Positions 1 through 6,212 of a stretch of 10,579 bases of DNA are shown here, piece after piece; within the stretch, counting starts at the first letter, position 1, and every line of letters begins with the position of its first letter. Source of the DNA: Balneolaceae bacterium (lineage in GTDB: Bacteria; Bacteroidota; Rhodothermia; Balneolales; Balneolaceae); contig SLKH01000069.1 in the NCBI GenBank assembly GCA_007134665.1, positions 1 through 10,579 of the forward strand, read 5' to 3'. The notes under the pieces were generated by a model. The model was not told where the DNA came from. It worked only from the letters and a program-made list of their open reading frames with translations, and made no database searches. Position numbers and translations under genes: made by a program.

Positions 1-332
1 ACAACTTCAATCGGGATCAACTCACATTTTTTTGCAATGGTTATGTTTGGGTGTGGAATATCAACAACGTGAATCGGAACTATGTCTTTTACCTTGTCAA
101 ATCCGAAAGCAGAAAGCTGGTTTAATATCTGTCCTTTAAAGGGGATAGCTTGCTTCATAACATGATCAAAGGCAGAAATTCGATCTGTTACAACTATACC
201 AAGCAGGTCGTTTTGTAATTGGTATACGTCTCTTACTTTTCCCCGGTAAGGTTCATTTAATCCTGGATGATGTGTATCAATGATGCAGGAGTCAAGGGCT
301 TTCTCTCTTTCTTCCTCTGAAATACTGATCAT
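1..332 (-). CDS. purC: Phosphoribosylaminoimidazolesuccinocarboxamide (SAICAR) synthase, N-terminal part, cut by the window edge
   Basis: PurC joins aspartate to CAIR with ATP to give SAICAR, a cytoplasmic step of de novo purine synthesis. I translated 110 codons from the ATG at 332-330 leftward; the gene continues past base 1. The segment shows the family's nucleotide-binding start: YRGKVRDVY near residues 29-37, then VVTDRISAFDHVM near 47-59 and IPFKGQILNQLSAF near 63-76. The spacing suits the longer PurC form of about 300 residues, and DIPHPNITIAKKCELIPIEVV fits the usual lead-in to the VRGYL region. One small departure is FGF at 76-78, where FWF is usual. The ATG overlaps the TGA of the upstream LacI gene as ATGA, so translation is probably coupled. 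No Shine-Dalgarno sequence is visible. The family assignment is confident; the rest of the gene cannot be seen. Confidence 0.93.
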   Translation of the reverse strand, partial: MISISEEEREKALDSCIIDTHHPGLNEPYRGKVRDVYQLQNDLLGIVVTDRISAFDHVMKQAIPFKGQILNQLSAFGFDKVKDIVPIHVVDIPHPNITIAKKCELIPIEV

Positions 333-1351
333 TTAACTTTTTTTGTAGAATTTCGTTTTACCAAAACCGGTTCAATTCTTGTTTGTTCCAGTTTGGAATT
401 GGGATTTTTAATGATTTCAGCAAGTCGTTTGGTTGCAAGAATTCCTACCTTATGCATTTGCTGATCGATGGTAGACAGATCAAGATATTTGGCAAACTTT
501 ATGTTATCGTATCCCATCAGTGCTACATCGTCCGGTACTTTCATTCCGAGTTTGTTAAGAGCATGAAGTGCTCCGATTGCCTGAGTATCGTTTAAACAGA
601 AGATCGCTTCCGGAAATTCTCCCAACTCCCTGAAGTGAAAGATTGCTTCATATCCGGCTTCTTCAGTAAATCCGGCATGCTTTGTACTATCACCTCTTAC
701 AAAAAATTTCTCGTTGACCGGAATATTATATTTTTTCATCGCATCGATAAAACCACGTTTTCGTTCAGATGATGCATGCGTGTCAACTGCCGGAAGTATT
801 AAACCCAAAGTTTGGTATCCCTGTTTGATCAAATGATCACCGGCAATAAATCCACCGCTGTAATCATTAAGTTCATAATAATTGTAATCTGGGTGGCTTG
901 AGCCGACCAATACCGTTGGAATTCCCGATACCTGGATCTGTTTATGAACATTATCTGTCAAATTGATAGAAATTGCAATGATCGCATCAGCGGTACCGCG
1001 GTCAAAGAAATTTTCTACAGCAACATCGGGATTTTTGGAACCGGTATTATAGATGATGATATCGAGATCCATCTCCTTGATTTGATCTTTAACACCTTTC
1101 AGTACTTCATTAAAAAAAGGAGTTGTAAACGATGGGACTGCAATCGCCAGCATTTGCGGCTTTCTGCTGGCGAGTTTACGGGCACTTACCTGCGGACGGA
1201 AATTTAATTCGGATATTGCCTCCTGAACTTTCTTTTTCGTCTGTTCAGAAACATTGGGTGAATCATTTAAGACTCGGGAAACTGTTGAAATGGCAACTCC
1301 CGCTTTTTCAGCGACCTGGTAAATGGTAATTTTTTTATGTTGTGTATTCAT
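329..1351 (-). CDS. LacI-family transcriptional regulator
   Basis: This is a 340-residue DNA-binding repressor or activator of the LacI/GalR family, of normal family length. The N-terminal helix-turn-helix spans about residues 8-30 (ITIYQVAEKAGVAISTVSRV). A hinge helix lies near 56-64 (SARKLASRK), with Leu60 at the minor-groove intercalating position. A periplasmic-binding-protein-like effector domain starts near 68, with the family landmarks GYDN and STIDQ towards the C-terminus. It overlaps the following purC gene by four bases (ATGA), so the two are likely co-transcribed and translationally coupled. That invites comparison with E. coli PurR. However, the hypoxanthine-contacting residues I recall for PurR (Y73, R190, T192, F221) are not kept at aligned positions; only the general Asp in GYDN is. 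The effector is therefore unknown. The gene is divergent from crtB across 188 bases. Confidence 0.93.
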   Translation of the reverse strand: MNTQHKKITIYQVAEKAGVAISTVSRVLNDSPNVSEQTKKKVQEAISELNFRPQVSARKLASRKPQMLAIAVPSFTTPFFNEVLKGVKDQIKEMDLDIIIYNTGSKNPDVAVENFFDRGTADAIIAISINLTDNVHKQIQVSGIPTVLVGSSHPDYNYYELNDYSGGFIAGDHLIKQGYQTLGLILPAVDTHASSERKRGFIDAMKKYNIPVNEKFFVRGDSTKHAGFTEEAGYEAIFHFRELGEFPEAIFCLNDTQAIGALHALNKLGMKVPDDVALMGYDNIKFAKYLDLSTIDQQMHKVGILATKRLAEIIKNPNSKLEQTRIEPVLVKRNSTKKVK

Positions 1352-1539
1352 GGTTTTGATTTAATTAAAAAACCAATTTTCCACTTTGGATTGAATTATT
1401 CAGTTAAAGTAATCCTGGATGTGTGGAAATTGAGCTAAAATACGATAAAACTTACTAAAAAGATTACTTTTCTGATTAAGGGAACTATTTGATGGTATTT
1501 AAGCATTGACTATCATGTGCATAATAAAATAATACGTGA
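1352..1539. promoter_or_regulatory. Divergent intergenic region between the LacI regulator and crtB
   Basis: This AT-rich 188-base region must hold the promoters for both genes. I see no Shine-Dalgarno sequence for either gene, no strong hairpin, and no long CG-centred palindrome of the kind LacI-family proteins usually bind. The only inverted repeat near the lacI start is weak: GGTTTT at 1352-1357 against AAAACC at 1369-1374, separated by 11 bases. It could be an autoregulatory site, but chance is as likely in such AT-rich DNA. A candidate crtB promoter is listed separately. Confidence 0.4.
1506..1533 (+). promoter_or_regulatory. Candidate crtB promoter with almost no leader
   Basis: TTGACT at 1506-1511 and AATAAT at 1528-1533 each match the sigma-70 consensus at five of six positions, with a 16-base spacer. 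Transcription starting about seven bases downstream would begin at or next to the crtB ATG at 1540, giving a leaderless or nearly leaderless mRNA. The form differs from the Bacteroidota -33/-7 type seen at the tRNA, and AT-rich DNA often contains such matches by chance, so this is tentative. Confidence 0.3.
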
Positions 1540-2514
1540 ATGAGCAATCTTTTTACTATCCCTTATAATCTTATAAGACCTCTTTATGAAAGAACTTCAT
1601 TTCACAAAGCTGTGATTGATGAGGTTTCGGATATTCAATTGCAGAAAGCTTATTCTCATTGCAGGGAGATTACCCGATGTCATGCAAAAACATTTTACAT
1701 GGCCACAAGGTTTTTACCACGTGAAAAGCAGAGAAGCATCTTTGCTATCTATGGTTTATGCCGATATCTCGACGACCTCGTTGACGAGGCAATGGATCTG
1801 ATGGTTATGGAAAAAATTTCAATAGATGACATCCGGTTGAGACTGGATCTGTTCAGAGAAAACCTGCTGAATACCTATTCAGGGCTTGTACAGGACGATC
1901 CCATTCTTATTGCTTTCTCGGATGTGTTGAAGAGATATCATATTTCTGTCAGTCTGCCGCTTGAGTTGATGCAGGGAGTGATGATGGATCTTGAAAAGAA
2001 GAGATACAAAAATTTTGATGAGCTCTATGCCTATTCATTTAAGGTAGCTTCTATCGTTGGATTAATGACAAGTGAGGTATTTGGATACATGAATAAGATG
2101 GCATTACAACATGCCATCGATTTGGGTATAGCAATGCAGTTAACCAACATACTTAGAGATATAGGTGAAGATCTTCGAAAAGATAGAATTTATTTGCCGC
2201 AGGATGAGCTTAAACTATTTGGAATTTCTGAGCAACAACTCTTCGAAGCTCACATCGACGACAATTTTGTGCAATTCATGCGCTTTCAGGTTGCCCGAAC
2301 CCGCAGATATTATATGAGTGCAGACAAAGGAATACAAATGCTTGAACAAGACAGCCGTCTGCCTGTTTACCTTGCACGAGAAAACTACAGTCGTATTCTG
2401 GATAAAATAGAAGAATCCAACTTTCAGGTTTTTAATAACAGGGCATTTTTAAATACAAGAGAAAAATTGTCAGTTATTCCCGGTATTTTTTACAAGATTC
2501 ATTCAACCGCGTGA
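1540..2514 (+). CDS. crtB: Phytoene/squalene synthase family protein, probably phytoene synthase
   Basis: This trans-isoprenyl diphosphate synthase most likely condenses two geranylgeranyl diphosphates into phytoene, the first committed step of carotenoid synthesis. It is 324 residues long, normal for the family. Visible motifs are the substrate-pocket region HAKTFYMATRFLP (48-60), the first Asp-rich motif DDLVDE (78-83), YSFKVASIVGLMTSEVFGY (165-183), and the second Asp-rich motif DIGED (207-211) followed by RKDRIYLPQDEL. Both Mg-diphosphate-binding motifs are intact, so the enzyme should be active. The ATG at 1540 directly follows an in-frame TGA, so it cannot start earlier. No crtI or other carotenoid gene is adjacent, so squalene or another C30 product cannot be excluded from sequence alone; the motif style favours CrtB. 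It may be transcribed alone, because 106 bases with possible promoter elements separate it from accC. Confidence 0.88.
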   Translation: MSNLFTIPYNLIRPLYERTSFHKAVIDEVSDIQLQKAYSHCREITRCHAKTFYMATRFLPREKQRSIFAIYGLCRYLDDLVDEAMDLMVMEKISIDDIRLRLDLFRENLLNTYSGLVQDDPILIAFSDVLKRYHISVSLPLELMQGVMMDLEKKRYKNFDELYAYSFKVASIVGLMTSEVFGYMNKMALQHAIDLGIAMQLTNILRDIGEDLRKDRIYLPQDELKLFGISEQQLFEAHIDDNFVQFMRFQVARTRRYYMSADKGIQMLEQDSRLPVYLARENYSRILDKIEESNFQVFNNRAFLNTREKLSVIPGIFYKIHSTA

Positions 2515-2570
2515 GCAAATAACAAATTTTCTTTTTCAGTACACGTCTTATACTTCACTTTCATTTCTTT

Positions 2571-2612
2571 TATATTTGCTCATCTATTCAGATAATTATA
2601 AATCGGTATAAT
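2571..2612 (+). promoter_or_regulatory. Candidate promoter elements upstream of accC
   Basis: Two alternative -10-like elements precede accC. TATATTTG at 2571-2578 matches the Bacteroidota -7 consensus TAnnTTTG exactly and would leave a leader of about 35 bases, but I find no good TTTG or TTG about 19 bases upstream. TATAAT at 2607-2612 is a perfect E. coli-type hexamer, but it would place the transcript start one or two bases before the ATG at 2621, and it also lacks a clear -35 box. Either or neither may be real. Confidence 0.3.
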
Positions 2613-2620
2613 AAAACTGT

Positions 2621-4123
2621 ATGCCTGACATAAAAAAAATTCTGGTAGCTAACAGGGGGGAAATTGCCCTCAGGATAATCAGGACCTGTAAGGATTTGAG
2701 AATTAAAACAGTAGCTGTGTATTCAGATGCAGACATGGAATCGCCTCATGTATTGGCAGCAGATGAATCCGTGCATATTGGCAGGTCAGCTTCGTCTGAA
2801 AGCTATCTGGTAATTGATAAGATTATGGAAGCAGTTATCAAAACAGGTGCAGGGGCTGTTCATCCCGGTTACGGCTTTTTGAGTGAAAATGCAGACTTTG
2901 CAGAAGCTTGTCAGAGTGAAAACGTGATTTTTATTGGTCCGGACCCTGAAGCAATTCGCCTGATGGGAGATAAAACCAAAGCACGTGAACTGATGAAAAT
3001 GGCAGGGGTACCTTATCCTCCGGGTACTGAGAGTGCTTTGCAACATGTTGATGAAGCTAAAGATTTTGCAGGGAAAATAGGTTTTCCTGTACTTATCAAG
3101 GCGGCAGCAGGAGGTGGAGGTAAAGGAATGAGAATCGTCAGAAGTATTGATGAATTTGATTCAGGAGTAAAAGCAGCGAAATCGGAAGCACAAAGTGCAT
3201 TTGGAGATGACAGGGTGTATGTTGAAAAATATCTTGAGTCACCAAGGCACATTGAATTTCAAATCCTGGCAGATACATTTGGTAACATTGTCCATCTTTA
3301 CGATCGGGAATGTTCTATTCAGCGGAGACACCAAAAAGTAATTGAAGAAGCACCTTCTTCATTGTTAACCCCGGAATTAAGGCGATCTATGGCAGAAGCA
3401 GCAGTTGCTGCGGCGAAGGCTTGTAAATACACAGGTGCCGGAACAATTGAATTTCTGGTAGATAAAAACATGGACTTTTACTTTCTGGAAATGAATACCC
3501 GGCTGCAGGTTGAACATCCAGTTACAGAGTTGATTACAGGAGTGGATCTTGTCGAGATGCAGATTCATGTTGCTGAAGGGAATAAACTGCCATTCACACA
3601 AAGTGAAATCAGCAGAAACGGGCATGCAATTGAGTGCAGAATTTATGCTGAAGATCCCTCGGATAATTTTTTGCCGAGCACAGGAGTACTGACGAAACAC
3701 AGGCCAGCAGAAGGGCCGTGGATTCGGGTTGATTCAGGTGTTGAAGAAGGCCAGGAAGTTACGATCAATTACGACCCGATGATATCAAAACTCTGTACTG
3801 TGGCACCAACCAGAAACCAGGCGATCAACAGGATGAAACGTGCACTGCAGGACTATAAGATATCTGGATGTCGTACAACCATCCCTTTTTGTGAATTCGT
3901 GATGAATCATGAAGATTTTGAAAATGGGGAGTATGACACACATTTTATAAATAAAAATTTCTCTGCCGGTCAAATGAATATAAATGGTTCGGAAAACTCT
4001 TCAGTTATATCTGTCGTTGCATCACTTCTGACTGAGCATCTCGAAAATCAATCAAACACCGGGAATCAAATTACTGAAAATAAAAATCCCGGAAACTCTA
4101 ACTGGTGGAAGAATCGCCGTTAA
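2621..4123 (+). CDS. accC: Biotin carboxylase subunit of an acetyl-/acyl-CoA carboxylase
   Basis: This enzyme carboxylates biotin carried on a partner protein, using ATP and bicarbonate; the carboxyl group is then passed to acetyl-, propionyl- or a similar CoA. Domains in order are the N-terminal biotin carboxylase domain (about 4-112, with ILVANRGEIA and VHPGYGFLSEN), the ATP-grasp domain with glycine-rich loop KAAAGGGGKGM (160-170) and catalytic EMNTRLQVEHPVTE (290-303), and the C-terminal domain ending near NGEYDTHFI (435-443). At 500 residues it exceeds the 445-450 of the FabI-pathway AccC. The last 55 residues are Asn- and Ser-rich and hold no motif I know. Bacteroidota acyl-CoA carboxylase biotin carboxylase subunits often have this length. 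No biotin carrier or carboxyltransferase gene is next to it, so its acyl-CoA substrate cannot be told. murQ overlaps its end. No Shine-Dalgarno sequence precedes the ATG. Confidence 0.92.
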   Translation: MPDIKKILVANRGEIALRIIRTCKDLRIKTVAVYSDADMESPHVLAADESVHIGRSASSESYLVIDKIMEAVIKTGAGAVHPGYGFLSENADFAEACQSENVIFIGPDPEAIRLMGDKTKARELMKMAGVPYPPGTESALQHVDEAKDFAGKIGFPVLIKAAAGGGGKGMRIVRSIDEFDSGVKAAKSEAQSAFGDDRVYVEKYLESPRHIEFQILADTFGNIVHLYDRECSIQRRHQKVIEEAPSSLLTPELRRSMAEAAVAAAKACKYTGAGTIEFLVDKNMDFYFLEMNTRLQVEHPVTELITGVDLVEMQIHVAEGNKLPFTQSEISRNGHAIECRIYAEDPSDNFLPSTGVLTKHRPAEGPWIRVDSGVEEGQEVTINYDPMISKLCTVAPTRNQAINRMKRALQDYKISGCRTTIPFCEFVMNHEDFENGEYDTHFINKNFSAGQMNINGSENSSVISVVASLLTEHLENQSNTGNQITENKNPGNSNWWKNRR

Positions 4124-5067
4124 AACTGTTTATTTTGGAAAATAATTACGACAAAGAGAAATTGTTTCAACAGTTGAAGAACCTCTTAACGGAACAGAGA
4201 AATCCTGATTCAATGGAAATCGATCTCGCTGAATCAGAAGAGATAGTGAAACTCATCAATAAACAGGATTTAACGGTAGCGGAAAGTGTATCAAAGAAAC
4301 TGACGAGGATAGCTGAAGCTGTTGAACTTGTAAAAAATTCGATAGAAAGGGGTGGCAGGCTTCTCTATTTTGGGGCAGGTACAAGTGGCAGGCTGGGAGT
4401 ACTCGATGCAGCAGAGTGCCCCCCGACTTTTGGTGTTGACCCGGAAACTGTCCGCGGATTTATTGCCGGAGGGAAAGAGGCGATGTTTACCGCACAGGAA
4501 GATGCTGAAGATTATGAAAGTAATGGGGTGAAGGATATCATCAAGGCCGGGGTTACAAATAAGGATATTGTATGTGGCCTCGCGGCCAGTGGCAGAACGC
4601 CTTATGTCCATGGAGCCATCAAGGAAGCAATAAAACGTGGTTGCAAAACTATTTTTGTAACAACTGTACCTGCCGACTCTGTTAATATCGATGTTGATAT
4701 CATGATCGATGTTGTCGTTGGCCCTGAAATTATCATGGGCAGTACAAGGATGAAAAGTGCAACTGCTCAAAAAATGGTACTAAATATGATAACAACCGGA
4801 GCAATGATCCGGCTTGGTAAAGTGTATGAGAATGTCATGGTAGATTTGATGTTGACGAATAATAAATTAAAGGAAAGGGCCAAGAGAATTATCATGTTTC
4901 TTGCTGATAAGGATTACCAGGAAGCTGAACGATTGCTTAATTTGGCAGATGGACATGTTAAAACAGCATTGTTAATGGCACTGACAGGTTATGATCGAAA
5001 CAAATGTGCACAACTGCTGGAAAAAAATGACGGTTTCATCAGGAAAGCTCTTTCAAATCGTTCCTGA
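4105..5067 (+). CDS. murQ: N-acetylmuramic acid 6-phosphate etherase
   Basis: MurQ cleaves the lactyl ether of MurNAc-6-phosphate to give GlcNAc-6-phosphate and D-lactate, recycling peptidoglycan sugar in the cytoplasm. The sugar-isomerase (SIS) fold is clear. GAGTSGRLGVLDAAECPPTFG spans 90-110, with Glu104 matching E. coli Glu83. DAEDYES near 133-139 places Glu135 at the E. coli Glu114 position, with the same 31-residue spacing. AASGRTPYV (160-168), GSTRMKSATAQK (212-223) and a C-terminal HVKTALLMAL segment follow. The GTG at 4105 overlaps accC by 19 bases and gives 320 residues. A TTG at 4162, preceded by AAAGAGA, would give a 301-residue protein beginning FQQLKNLLTEQRN, which matches the usual family N-terminus better. 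The start is therefore uncertain. Overlap with accC implies co-transcription. No murP, anmK or nagA is nearby. Confidence 0.93.
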   Translation: MEESPLKLFILENNYDKEKLFQQLKNLLTEQRNPDSMEIDLAESEEIVKLINKQDLTVAESVSKKLTRIAEAVELVKNSIERGGRLLYFGAGTSGRLGVLDAAECPPTFGVDPETVRGFIAGGKEAMFTAQEDAEDYESNGVKDIIKAGVTNKDIVCGLAASGRTPYVHGAIKEAIKRGCKTIFVTTVPADSVNIDVDIMIDVVVGPEIIMGSTRMKSATAQKMVLNMITTGAMIRLGKVYENVMVDLMLTNNKLKERAKRIIMFLADKDYQEAERLLNLADGHVKTALLMALTGYDRNKCAQLLEKNDGFIRKALSNRS

Positions 5068-5275
5068 AGTATGAACTGAACATTGCAATGAATAAAAGTT
5101 TAAATACGTTTAAAACGTGGCGAATAAGACCTGTTCTCTTAAAAATTTATGGAATCGGTTGAATTCAGTCGAGTAGCCTGAATCGTAACGTTTTCCAGGG
5201 CCGGTACAATGCAGACGAAAACCTGCCATGGTTGATCATCTCTGCCAACTTAACAATTAATTACCATTCACGTAA
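5068..5275. other. Intergenic region between murQ and tonB
   Basis: These 208 bases hold no convincing gene or intrinsic terminator. The clearest structure is the palindrome at 5106-5118. A weaker inverted repeat, ATTCAG at 5163-5168 against CTGAAT at 5178-5183, has a nine-base loop and no T-run, so it is not a typical terminator. TACGTTTA at 5105-5112 is one mismatch from the TAnnTTTG -7 element, with TTGCAA 16 bases upstream at 5083-5088. It is a weak promoter candidate for tonB, about 155 bases before its start. Confidence 0.4.
5106..5118. repeat. Perfect short palindrome, possible operator
   Basis: ACGTTTAAAACGT has perfect six-base arms around a central A. Its half-site recurs in inverted orientation as ACGTTTT at 5188-5194. 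It lies between murQ and tonB and overlaps a weak -7-like element, so it could be a regulator binding site. Nothing in the sequence names the regulator, and a 13-base palindrome in AT-rich DNA may be chance. Confidence 0.3.
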
Positions 5276-5956
5276 TTGTCACTTAAGAAGATAAATACAA
5301 GTATTATACCCGAAACAGAATATCGTATAAGGATCATGTATGGCCTTGTTTTCGTTCTTATCGGTATGATTTTGACATTCAGGCTTTGGCCTGTTACTGA
5401 AATTACGGTCAAACAATCTCAGGAGGTTGTATTTACAGAGGAAGTATTGATTGATGATATCGAAATAACGCGTCAGCAAAGTGCACCTCCACCTCCGCCA
5501 CGGCCCCAAGTGCCTCAACCGGTTCCTGTCGATGAAATAATTGAAGAAGTGATTGAAATTGATTCTGAATTGCAGCTTGTGGATTTTCCGGAGCTTCCCG
5601 ACGATTTTGGCACCGGTATTGATGGAGATGAAGAGGTTATTGTAAGCAATCCTCAATTACCACCATCTGTGGTCAGAATTGTGGAACCAAGTGTCCCCGA
5701 ACTTCCGGATGAATTGAGAGGCCGTATTGAAATGGTCGTGAATTTTCTTGTTAATAGTGACGGTACTGTTGAGGAAGCAAGTATTGTGGAAGTCAGAATG
5801 TATGACGAACTCAGGGAAGAATATGAAGTGCTTCCCTTTATACAGTACGGACTTATGGGGGCTACGCTCGAAGCAGCATTAAACTGGAGATTCAGGGCAG
5901 CCCGCCATGAAGGAGCTGGTGTAAGAACCTATACCACCGCTACCTTTAATTACTAA
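5276..5956 (+). CDS. tonB: Energy transducer TonB family protein
   Basis: TonB proteins sit in the inner membrane, span the periplasm, and pass proton-motive energy from ExbB/ExbD to outer-membrane TonB-dependent transporters. This 226-residue protein has a short basic cytoplasmic tail, one membrane anchor (about 22-40, YGLVFVLIGMILTFRLWPV), a Pro-rich stretch (70-85, APPPPPRPQVPQPVPV), a strongly acidic linker (about 86-125) and a C-terminal TonB domain (about 145-226) with RIEMVVNFLVNSDGTVEEASIVE and the conserved tail ALNWRFRAA. The only start covering the tail is TTG at 5276, which directly follows an in-frame TAA. An ATG at 5336 (residue 21) is preceded by AAGG but would remove nearly all of the cytoplasmic tail. 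No exbB or exbD lies nearby; Bacteroidota often carry several unlinked TonB genes. The family is confident; the start is less so. Confidence 0.85.
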   Translation: MSLKKINTSIIPETEYRIRIMYGLVFVLIGMILTFRLWPVTEITVKQSQEVVFTEEVLIDDIEITRQQSAPPPPPRPQVPQPVPVDEIIEEVIEIDSELQLVDFPELPDDFGTGIDGDEEVIVSNPQLPPSVVRIVEPSVPELPDELRGRIEMVVNFLVNSDGTVEEASIVEVRMYDELREEYEVLPFIQYGLMGATLEAALNWRFRAARHEGAGVRTYTTATFNY

Positions 5957-5966
5957 ATATCCCTAA

Positions 5967-5997
5967 TTGAAATAGGCCTGAATTAAGGCTATCTTTG
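5967..5997 (+). promoter_or_regulatory. Bacteroidota-type promoter of tRNA-Ser
   Basis: TTGAAA at 5967-5972 and TATCTTTG at 5990-5997 are separated by 17 bases. The second fits the Bacteroidota -7 consensus TAnnTTTG exactly, and the first fits the -33 element. A start about seven bases downstream would fall at 6004-6005, just before the mature tRNA 5' end at 6007, as expected for a stable-RNA promoter. It is the best promoter in the window and the main sequence evidence for the lineage. Confidence 0.65.
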
Positions 5998-6006
5998 CGC
6001 TCGTTT

Positions 6007-6095
6007 GGAGAGGTGCCAGAGTGGTCGAATGGGCTCGCCTGGAAAGCGAGTGTGCCCTCAACAGGGTACCGAGGGTTCGAATCCCTCCCTCTCCG
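6007..6095 (+). tRNA. tRNA-Ser (anticodon GGA)
   Basis: A complete type II tRNA with a long variable arm. The acceptor stem is GGAGAGG (6007-6013) with CCTCTCC (6088-6094) and discriminator G at 6095. The anticodon stem is CTCGC/GCGAG around loop CTGGAAA, giving anticodon GGA at 6041-6043, which reads UCC and UCU. The variable arm lies at about 6051-6070, and the T arm is GAGGG-TTCGAAT-CCCTC at 6071-6087. CCA is not encoded; GCAT follows the acceptor stem. The gene lies directly downstream of a strong promoter. Confidence 0.97.
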
Positions 6096-6096
6096 C
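6079..6096 (+). repeat. Copy 1 of an 18-base direct repeat: 3' end of tRNA-Ser
   Basis: GAATCCCTCCCTCTCCGC covers the 3' side of the T loop and T stem, the acceptor strand and one following base. The identical 18 bases recur at 6195-6212. Tyrosine recombinases commonly use the 3' end of a tRNA as an attachment site, so this could be the attB-like core of a past integration. Confidence 0.85.
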
Positions 6097-6159
6097 ATTT
6101 TCTGTGTTTTGAGAACAGCTCAGGTCTTTTATTATCTGAAGATACAAAATCAGCCTAAA

Positions 6160-6204
6160 GGAGGGATGAGAAGCCTGTCCCGACCGCTGTCGGGGAATCC
6201 CTCC
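6160..6204 (+). repeat. Nested palindrome overlapping the tRNA-end copy
   Basis: The outer stem GGAGGGAT (6160-6167) pairs with ATCCCTCC (6197-6204). Inside it, CCCGAC (6179-6184) pairs with GTCGGG (6189-6194) around loop CGCT. Seen another way, the T stem GAGGG/CCCTC of a tRNA-Ser 3' end is kept, while its T loop is replaced by a longer palindrome-bearing insert. The structure could be a REP-like dispersed element or an RNA processing or termination structure. No T-run follows, so it is not a standard intrinsic terminator. Confidence 0.55.
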
Positions 6205-6212
6205 CTCTCCGC
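6195..6212 (+). repeat. Copy 2 of the 18-base tRNA-Ser 3'-end repeat, possible att scar
   Basis: The 18 bases are an exact match to 6079-6096, offset by 116 bases. No integrase or other element gene fits in the roughly 98 bases between the copies, so at most this is a scar or a small dispersed repeat that carries a tRNA end. The match itself is directly visible; its origin is inference. Confidence 0.8.

Noticed and set aside
365..372. AACCGGTT palindrome as a LacI-type operator
   Set aside because: Only eight bases are symmetric, and it lies in the lacI coding sequence at conserved-looking codons, so chance is the simpler explanation.
329..1351. Calling the LacI-family gene purR
   Set aside because: Linkage to purC is suggestive, but the aligned corepressor-binding positions differ from E. 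coli PurR.
4291..4770. A 159-codon open frame on the minus strand
   Set aside because: It lies wholly antisense to murQ, whose motifs are intact; it is Cys- and His-rich with no domain pattern.
5088..5162. A 24-residue basic open frame, ATG at 5088 to TGA at 5160-5162
   Set aside because: No ribosome-binding signal, it crosses the palindrome at 5106-5118, and frames of this length are common by chance.
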